A DNA stretch of 18,868 nucleotides from Ramlibacter sp. (lineage in GTDB: Bacteria; Pseudomonadota; Gammaproteobacteria; Burkholderiales; Burkholderiaceae_C), in NCBI GenBank assembly GCA_025351615.1, contig JANXVP010000237.1, forward strand, positions 1-18,868. Direction: 5' to 3'. A program made the position numbers and the translations under genes. The notes under the pieces were generated by a model. That model saw only the letters and a list, made by a program, of their open reading frames with translations. It was not told the origin of the DNA and ran no database searches. Every line of letters starts with the position of its first letter. Position 1 is the first letter of the stretch. Shown here piece by piece: positions 14,923-18,868 of this stretch.

Positions 14923-16032
14923 ATGCCCGACTTTTACATCGGCCTCATGTCCGGCACGTCGCTTGATGGCGTGGATGGCGTGCTGGCCGACTTCGCGTCG
15001 GCCACCCCGCTGGTGATCGAGCACGTGTGCAGGCCTTTCCCGGCCGCCTTGCGCAGCGAGTTGATGGCCCTCAATACCAGCGGCGACGCCGAACTGCATC
15101 GCGCCGCGCTGGCTGGCAACGCCTTGGTCCAGATCTATTCGCAGGTGGTGCGCGACCTGCTTGCGAGCGCGCGAGTGCCCGCCTCCGCAGTCGTTGCCAT
15201 CGGCGCCCATGGCCAGACCGTGCGCCACCGTCCGCAGGAGTTCGACGCAACTGGCTACACCATCCAGCTCAACCAGCCGGCCCTGCTGGCCGAGTTGACC
15301 GGGATCGATGTGGTGGCCGACTTTCGCAGCCGCGACGTCGCGGCAGGCGGCCAGGGCGCACCCCTCGCGCCGTATTTCCACCAGTGCCTGTTCGCACAGC
15401 CGGGCCAGACCATCGGCGTCCTCAACATCGGCGGTATATCCAATATCACCCTGCTGCGCGCCGACGGCTCGATGCTGGGCTTCGACTGCGGCCCGGGAAA
15501 CGCACTGATGGACGCCTGGTGCCAGCAGCACACGGGCCACGCCTACGACAGCGAAGGGGAGTGGGCCGCTGGCGGCGCCGTGCTCGACCCGCTACTCGAG
15601 CGGCTGCGTCTGGAGCCGTATTTCGCCCGCAGCGCTCCCAAAAGCACGGGCCGCGACCTGTTCAATCGCCGCTGGCTGGATCGCCACCTCGCTGGTTTAT
15701 CCTCGGCGCAGCCGCGGGACATTCAGGCAACCCTCACCGAACTCACGGCCAGCACCTGCGCCAGCGACGTGCTGCGCCACGAACCCCGACTCAAGCGGCT
15801 GATCGTCTGCGGCGGTGGTGCGCTCAACACCCACCTCATGACGCGCTTGAGGACGCAGCTGCCCGGGATCGACGTCGAATCCAGCGCGCAGTCCGGCTTG
15901 CCGCCGCTGCAGGTGGAAGCCACGGCCTTTGCCTGGCTCGCCCGCAAGACCGTTCGCCGCGAAAAACTCCAGCTGCAAAGCACAACGGGCGCCAGAGGCG
16001 CCCGTGTATTGGGGTGTATCTATCCGGCTTGA
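14923..16032 (+). CDS. anmK: Anhydro-N-acetylmuramic acid kinase
   Basis: 369 residues, normal length. It starts MPDFYIGLMSGTSLDGVDGV, the ASKHA-fold first phosphate loop with the catalytic Asp region. Later blocks are IGAHGQTVRHRP, VVADFRSRDVAAGGQGAPL, NIGGISNIT, FDCGPGNALMDAW and CGGGALNTHLM, all characteristic of AnmK. The enzyme opens 1,6-anhydroMurNAc and phosphorylates it to MurNAc-6-phosphate for cell wall recycling in the cytosol. Its position 31 nt after an M23 endopeptidase on the same strand pairs wall turnover with recycling. The last codons encode TGARGARVLG, and the DNA there forms a perfect hairpin. The gene converges on erpA with 14 nt between the stops. Confidence 0.96.
   Translation: MPDFYIGLMSGTSLDGVDGVLADFASATPLVIEHVCRPFPAALRSELMALNTSGDAELHRAALAGNALVQIYSQVVRDLLASARVPASAVVAIGAHGQTVRHRPQEFDATGYTIQLNQPALLAELTGIDVVADFRSRDVAAGGQGAPLAPYFHQCLFAQPGQTIGVLNIGGISNITLLRADGSMLGFDCGPGNALMDAWCQQHTGHAYDSEGEWAAGGAVLDPLLERLRLEPYFARSAPKSTGRDLFNRRWLDRHLAGLSSAQPRDIQATLTELTASTCASDVLRHEPRLKRLIVCGGGALNTHLMTRLRTQLPGIDVESSAQSGLPPLQVEATAFAWLARKTVRREKLQLQSTTGARGARVLGCIYPA
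15985..16005. terminator. Perfect 9-bp hairpin at the 3' end of anmK, possible bidirectional terminator
   Basis: ACGGGCGCC and GGCGCCCGT pair perfectly around an AGA loop, 25 nt before the anmK stop and 42 nt beyond the erpA stop. It lies inside the Gly-Ala-Arg-Gly-Ala-Arg codons of anmK. Neither side has a clean T-run; on the minus strand the hairpin is followed by TGTGCTTTG. Terminator function is plausible for erpA and weak for anmK. Confidence 0.45.
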
Positions 16033-16046
16033 CCGGACGCTGTGTG

Positions 16047-16424
16047 CTAGCTGGAGAAGCTGGAACCGCAGCCGCATGTGCTGGTCGCGTTTGGGTTCTT
16101 GATCACGAACTGAGCGCCCTGCAGGTCTTCCTTGTAGTCGATTTCTGCACCCACCAGATACTGGTAGCTCATTGCGTCGATCAGCAGCGAGACGCCATTC
16201 TTGCTCATGACGGTATCGTCTTCGTTGGTGATTTCGTCGAAGGTGAAGCCGTACTGGAAGCCGGAACAACCACCGCCCTGAACAAACACGCGCAGCTTCA
16301 GTTCGGGATTGCCTTCTTCGGCGATCAGGTCGGCTACCTTGGCGGCCGCGCTGTCCGTAAAGACCAGCGGACCATCGGGCATGGGCGGCATTTCAGCCTG
16401 CACGTTTTCGGCAACTGCACTCAT
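16047..16424 (-). CDS. erpA: Iron-sulfur cluster insertion protein ErpA
   Basis: 125 residues, A-type carrier. The three cluster-binding cysteines are present: Cys53 in [11 protein letters not shown], and Cys117 and Cys119 in TCGCGSSFS at the C-terminus. LRVFVQGGG and [17 protein letters not shown] are typical of ErpA. An N-terminal extension of about 18 residues precedes the first family strand, common in betaproteobacterial ErpA as I recall. It delivers 4Fe-4S or 2Fe-2S clusters to apoproteins such as IspG. GGAG lies about 9 nt before the ATG. It is 55 nt downstream of the bactofilin gene on the same strand and may share its transcript. IscA is the alternative, but there is no isc cluster nearby. 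Confidence 0.93.
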   Translation of the reverse strand: MSAVAENVQAEMPPMPDGPLVFTDSAAAKVADLIAEEGNPELKLRVFVQGGGCSGFQYGFTFDEITNEDDTVMSKNGVSLLIDAMSYQYLVGAEIDYKEDLQGAQFVIKNPNATSTCGCGSSFSS

Positions 16425-16479
16425 GGGGTGGGACTCCGGGTGACTACTGCCCCAAATACTACGCTAAATTGCTCGGGTA

Positions 16480-16881
16480 TCAGGCCAGCAATTGCTTTGC
16501 CGCCAGCTTGAGTAGGGGCTTTTCATCGCCATCGAGGAGGGGTTTGAGCGTTCCGGAGATGACGGCGCCCTGGTGCATTTCAAGCGCCTTGTAGGAAACA
16601 TCGCCCTCGATCCGGGCTCGCGGCTGCAATTCGAGGAGTTCGCGGGCGTTGACCGGCCCCTTGACGGTGCCGTTGATGATCACGTGGTCGGCATCGATCG
16701 CGCCCTGGACCACGGCTTCCTCGGAGATCACCAGGATGCTGGGCTGGTCGGGATTGGCGCGCAGGTCGCCAATGACTTCGCCATCGACCCGCAAGCCCTC
16801 GGTGAACCGGAGGTTGCCCTCGATCCGGCTGCCCTGTGCAATCAGGCTCTTGATCGGCGGTTGTGCGTTCTTGCCAAACAT
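16480..16881 (-). CDS. Bactofilin family cytoskeletal protein
   Basis: 133 residues. After a short N-terminal tail (MFGKNAQPPIKSLIAQGS) comes a right-handed beta-helix-type core with the repeating hydrophobic/Gly pattern of bactofilins: IEGNLRFTEGLRVDGEVIGDL, VISEEAVVQGAIDADHVIING, ELLELQPRARIEGDV, and a final turn before a Leu/Lys-rich tail. Bactofilins polymerise without nucleotide and localise wall enzymes or shape determinants at the inner membrane. The ATG at 16881 has a good Shine-Dalgarno (GAGGAG) 8 nt upstream; a start at 16950 would overlap the upstream gene. It lies 25 nt after the coiled-coil membrane protein gene. The M23 endopeptidase encoded nearby on the other strand is a plausible client. 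Confidence 0.93.
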   Translation of the reverse strand: MFGKNAQPPIKSLIAQGSRIEGNLRFTEGLRVDGEVIGDLRANPDQPSILVISEEAVVQGAIDADHVIINGTVKGPVNARELLELQPRARIEGDVSYKALEMHQGAVISGTLKPLLDGDEKPLLKLAAKQLLA

Positions 16882-16906
16882 GGATGACTCCTCGACGTTT
16901 CCGGAC

Positions 16907-17611
16907 TCATAACTTGATGCTTTGCACTGCCCGGGTGGCGGAACCTTCAAGCAGCCGCGCTGAAACGTTTTTTACCACGGCTTGGGGCGGGAGGTCGACC
17001 AGGCCCTCGATCCGGCGGTATTGCCGAAATTGCAAGGCCTGGGCGCCCCCCGGCAAATCCGTCATCCAGGGCTTGCCATCCAGCGTGCCGGACATGCTCA
17101 TCAGAAGCTTTCCCCGGAATTCCGGGGCGTTCTTCTGGGGCTGGATCACCATCACCTGCCACTTCAATTGCGTCCCTGCAAGCACCTCGGCCTGGAGGGC
17201 GCGGATTGCCACGCCCTCCGCGGCCGTGGCCGGGATCAGCTTCTGGAAAAAGCCCAGGTCATCCCGCAAGGCGCGATTCTCGGCTTCAAGCACCTTGATC
17301 TGCGCCGTCAGGCGCTCCTTGGTCGAGGTTTCGGTGGTGATCAGGCTGGCCGAAGTGTTGAGCACCGACTGCGCCTTGTCGCGTTCCTCGCGCAGCCTGG
17401 CGGTGCCTTCGCGCAATCGCGTCAGCTCTTCCCTGGCGCCGGTGTCGAGGCCGGCGAAGCTCTTGCCAAGGTCGAAGGTCCAGAGCGCGATCGCCGCATA
17501 GAAGACGGTCATGATGGCGATGCCGGCCCACCGGATCCAGGGGCGATGGCTGCGGATGGACATCCGGGGAGCGCTGATCGTCAGGCGACGGCGCAGGAGC
17601 TTGAAACGCAT
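16907..17611 (-). CDS. Single-pass membrane coiled-coil protein, DUF6776-like
   Basis: 234 residues. A basic N-terminus (MRFKLLRRRL) and one membrane helix at about 28-47 are followed by a heptad-rich coiled coil at about 58-122 (REELTRLREGTARLREERDK, then KERLTAQIKVLEAENRAL). The C-terminal beta-rich periplasmic domain ends RIEGLVDLPPQAVVKNVSAR. The topology resembles MreC or PilN/PilO-type scaffold proteins, without clear homology to either. I recognise the pattern as the Burkholderiales family named DUF6776, function unknown. The ATG at 17611 is preferred because a TTG at 17638 would lie in the rpsI terminator. The gene directly precedes bactofilin, so a membrane scaffold for the bactofilin filament is an inference. 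Confidence 0.8.
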   Translation of the reverse strand: MRFKLLRRRLTISAPRMSIRSHRPWIRWAGIAIMTVFYAAIALWTFDLGKSFAGLDTGAREELTRLREGTARLREERDKAQSVLNTSASLITTETSTKERLTAQIKVLEAENRALRDDLGFFQKLIPATAAEGVAIRALQAEVLAGTQLKWQVMVIQPQKNAPEFRGKLLMSMSGTLDGKPWMTDLPGGAQALQFRQYRRIEGLVDLPPQAVVKNVSARLLEGSATRAVQSIKL

Positions 17612-17636
17612 GAACTGGAATCCTGCCTCAAACGAC

Positions 17637-17667
17637 AAAGCCGCAACAAGCGAACTTGTGCGGCTTT
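17637..17667 (-). terminator. Intrinsic terminator of the rplM-rpsI operon
   Basis: On the minus strand AAAGCCGC pairs with GCGGCTTT and an inner ACAAG pairs with CTTGT, with one unpaired base and a TTCG tetraloop. It starts 21 nt after the rpsI stop and is followed by the T-rich GTCGTTT. On the plus strand the stem is also symmetric, but no plus-strand gene ends here. Confidence 0.85.
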
Positions 17668-17688
17668 GTATCAGGGAACGGAAGCAGG

Positions 17689-18081
17689 TTAGCGCTTGCT
17701 GAACTGCTTGCGGCGGCGAGCGGAGTGCAGGCCGACCTTTTTACGTTCCACTTCGCGCGCGTCACGCGTGACGAAGCCCGCTTGCGACAGCGCGGGCTTG
17801 AGTGCCGCGTCGTAGTCGATCAGGGCGCGGGTGATGCCGTGCCGCGTTGCGCCAGCCTGGCCGGATTCGCCGCCGCCGTGCACGTTGACCTTGATGTCGA
17901 AGGTTTCGACATGGTTGGTCAGGAACAGGGGTTGCTTGACGATCATGATCGACGTCTGGCGACCGAAGAAGGCCTCGATGTCCTTGTCGTTGATCGTGAT
18001 CTTGCCGGTGCCCTTTTTCATGAACACGCGGGCCACGCTGGATTTGCGGCGGCCGGTTCCGTTGTTCCAATCACCGATCAT
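17689..18081 (-). CDS. rpsI: 30S ribosomal protein S9
   Basis: 130 residues, the normal length. It begins [19 protein letters not shown] with the GTGRRK signature, contains [15 protein letters not shown], and ends with the basic [11 protein letters not shown] tail that reaches the P-site tRNA. Its ATG overlaps the rplM TGA (ATGA), and the purine-rich GGGAGCGAGA just upstream, inside the rplM end, is its ribosome binding site. It is the second and last gene of the operon, ended by the terminator at 17637-17667. Confidence 0.99.
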   Translation of the reverse strand: MIGDWNNGTGRRKSSVARVFMKKGTGKITINDKDIEAFFGRQTSIMIVKQPLFLTNHVETFDIKVNVHGGGESGQAGATRHGITRALIDYDAALKPALSQAGFVTRDAREVERKKVGLHSARRRKQFSKR

Positions 18082-18533
18082 GTTCTCGCTCCCATCTGGG
18101 CATCAGGCAGTTCCAGCACCTTGGGCTGCTGGGCGGTGTGGGGATGCTCGGCACCTCCGTAGACCTTGAGTTTCTTGATCATGGCGTAGCCGAGCGGGCC
18201 CTTTGGCAGCATGCCCTTGACGGCTTTTTCCAGCGCGCGGCCGGGGTGCTTGGCTTGCATGTCGCGAAAGTTGGTGGCCGTGATGCCGCCCGGATAACCA
18301 GAGTGACGGTAATACACCTTGTCCTGGTTCTTCGTGCCCGTCACGCGGATCTGGGCAGCATTAATGATGACGATGAAGTCACCGGTATCGACGTGAGGCG
18401 TGTAAATGGCCTTGTGTTTGCCGCGCAAACGGAGAGCAACTTCGCTGGCTACTCGTCCGAGGACCTTGTCGGTCGCGTCAATCACAAACCACTCGTGCAC
18501 CACGTCAGCGGGTTTCGCGCTGAACGTTTTCAT
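18078..18533 (-). CDS. rplM: 50S ribosomal protein L13
   Basis: 151 residues. It begins [20 protein letters not shown] and contains [33 protein letters not shown] and the signature [17 protein letters not shown]. Related proteins usually end within a couple of residues of QPKVL at about 142. Here [11 protein letters not shown] follows, so the C-terminus is about nine residues longer and its TGA overlaps the rpsI ATG. L13 is an early-assembly 50S protein; in E. coli it also represses its own rplM-rpsI mRNA. The start ATG at 18533 has only a weak GAAAGA upstream. A 6-bp GC hairpin lies about 24 nt before the start codon in the leader. Confidence 0.98.
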   Translation of the reverse strand: MKTFSAKPADVVHEWFVIDATDKVLGRVASEVALRLRGKHKAIYTPHVDTGDFIVIINAAQIRVTGTKNQDKVYYRHSGYPGGITATNFRDMQAKHPGRALEKAVKGMLPKGPLGYAMIKKLKVYGGAEHPHTAQQPKVLELPDAQMGART

Positions 18534-18556
18534 GAGTTATCTTTCGAAGCGGTTTG

Positions 18557-18577
18557 GCGGGCCCTGCGCGAGCCCGC
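18557..18577 (-). promoter_or_regulatory. GC-rich hairpin in the rplM leader
   Basis: GCGGGC (18557-18562) and GCCCGC (18572-18577) form a 6-bp stem with a 9-nt loop about 24 nt upstream of the rplM start. It could be part of a translational operator for L13, as known for the E. coli rplM leader, but structure alone does not show this. Confidence 0.35.
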
Positions 18578-18713
18578 GAGCGGTGTCCCTTTTCCACGGT
18601 CGGCGTTCCTCTGGCGGGAATCTCTTAGGTGGGATAACCGGGCTGAAAGCGTTTTTGAAGCGCGGTCGTTCCGATGTTCTGCCGCGGGGCCACAAAGCGC
18701 TGCAGAGCCCATG

Positions 18714-18743
18714 ATTATACGAAGAATCAGGGATACGGTGCAA
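18714..18743 (-). promoter_or_regulatory. Sigma70-type promoter of the rplM-rpsI operon
   Basis: On the minus strand TTGCAC (18743-18738) is followed after 18 bp by a perfect TATAAT (18719-18714). Initiation would fall near 18707, giving a 5' leader of about 175 nt before the rplM ATG. The perfect -10 fits a strongly expressed ribosomal protein operon. Confidence 0.75.
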
Positions 18744-18868
18744 GGCCCGGCCGTGAGGGGTCATGGTGCAGTTTGAAACGGGGTTTGTAACGTGAAGGAA
18801 ACCACACGAAAGGCGAGGGATGTCGTCCTACGGCACCTCGGGCGCGTTTTCTTGTTGCGATCGATAAA
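18744..18868. other. Unassigned region upstream of the rplM promoter
   Basis: Together with the rplM leader and promoter (18534-18743) this makes 335 bases without an assigned gene. On the plus strand a GTG at 18792 opens a frame that runs off the right edge, and an ATG at 18820 with GAGGG upstream opens one of only 15 codons. Neither product is recognisable, so no gene is called. Confidence 0.5.

Noticed and set aside
18820..18867. 15-codon frame with ATG and GAGGG upstream near the right edge
   Set aside because: Too short, no recognisable product, and a start with a purine run is expected by chance at this GC content.

Overview
The window (about 18.9 kb, high GC) looks like a chromosomal segment of a Betaproteobacterium of the order Burkholderiales, most likely Comamonadaceae. 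This is inferred from gene content and order (rplM-rpsI, a DUF6776-like protein, bactofilin, erpA, anmK, M23 peptidase, tyrS, dtd) and from protein features such as a type-2 TyrRS and the OapA-like M23 peptidase. No database search was run. I see no insertion sequence, prophage, tRNA, rRNA or CRISPR array.

Left part, plus strand (1-4088): the 3' end of a DUF4136 protein, then three tightly packed genes. These are a histidine phosphatase, a DSD1/D-threonine-aldolase-type PLP enzyme whose start lies inside the phosphatase gene, and an unusual 588-residue membrane protein. The last fuses an alkylglycerol-monooxygenase-like di-iron oxidase to a complete YhhN/TMEM86 (lysoplasmalogenase) domain. 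If the domains do what their families do, it would handle both alkyl-ether and vinyl-ether lipids.

Minus strand (4277-9218): ruvA, ruvB, then a MacA-like adaptor, an FtsX-type permease and a LolD/MacB-type ATPase. Spacing is tight throughout with no visible terminator, so DNA repair and an envelope exporter may share a transcript. Divergent from ruvA are phoH (ybeZ) and ybeY (9272-10705), a ribosome/RNA maturation pair.

Minus strand (10712-13360): tyrS, a cation diffusion facilitator with a variant metal site, and dtd. TyrRS and the deacylase that removes D-Tyr from its tRNA product are thus in one apparent operon.

Right part (13536-18868): an M23 endopeptidase and anmK on the plus strand converge on erpA, a bactofilin and an MreC-like coiled-coil membrane protein (DUF6776-like) on the minus strand. 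Four of these five bear on peptidoglycan or cell shape. A strong intrinsic terminator separates them from the upstream rplM-rpsI operon, which has a clear sigma70-like promoter, a leader of about 175 nt, and an L13 that appears C-terminally extended so that its stop overlaps the rpsI start. The last 125 bases hold no gene I can assign.
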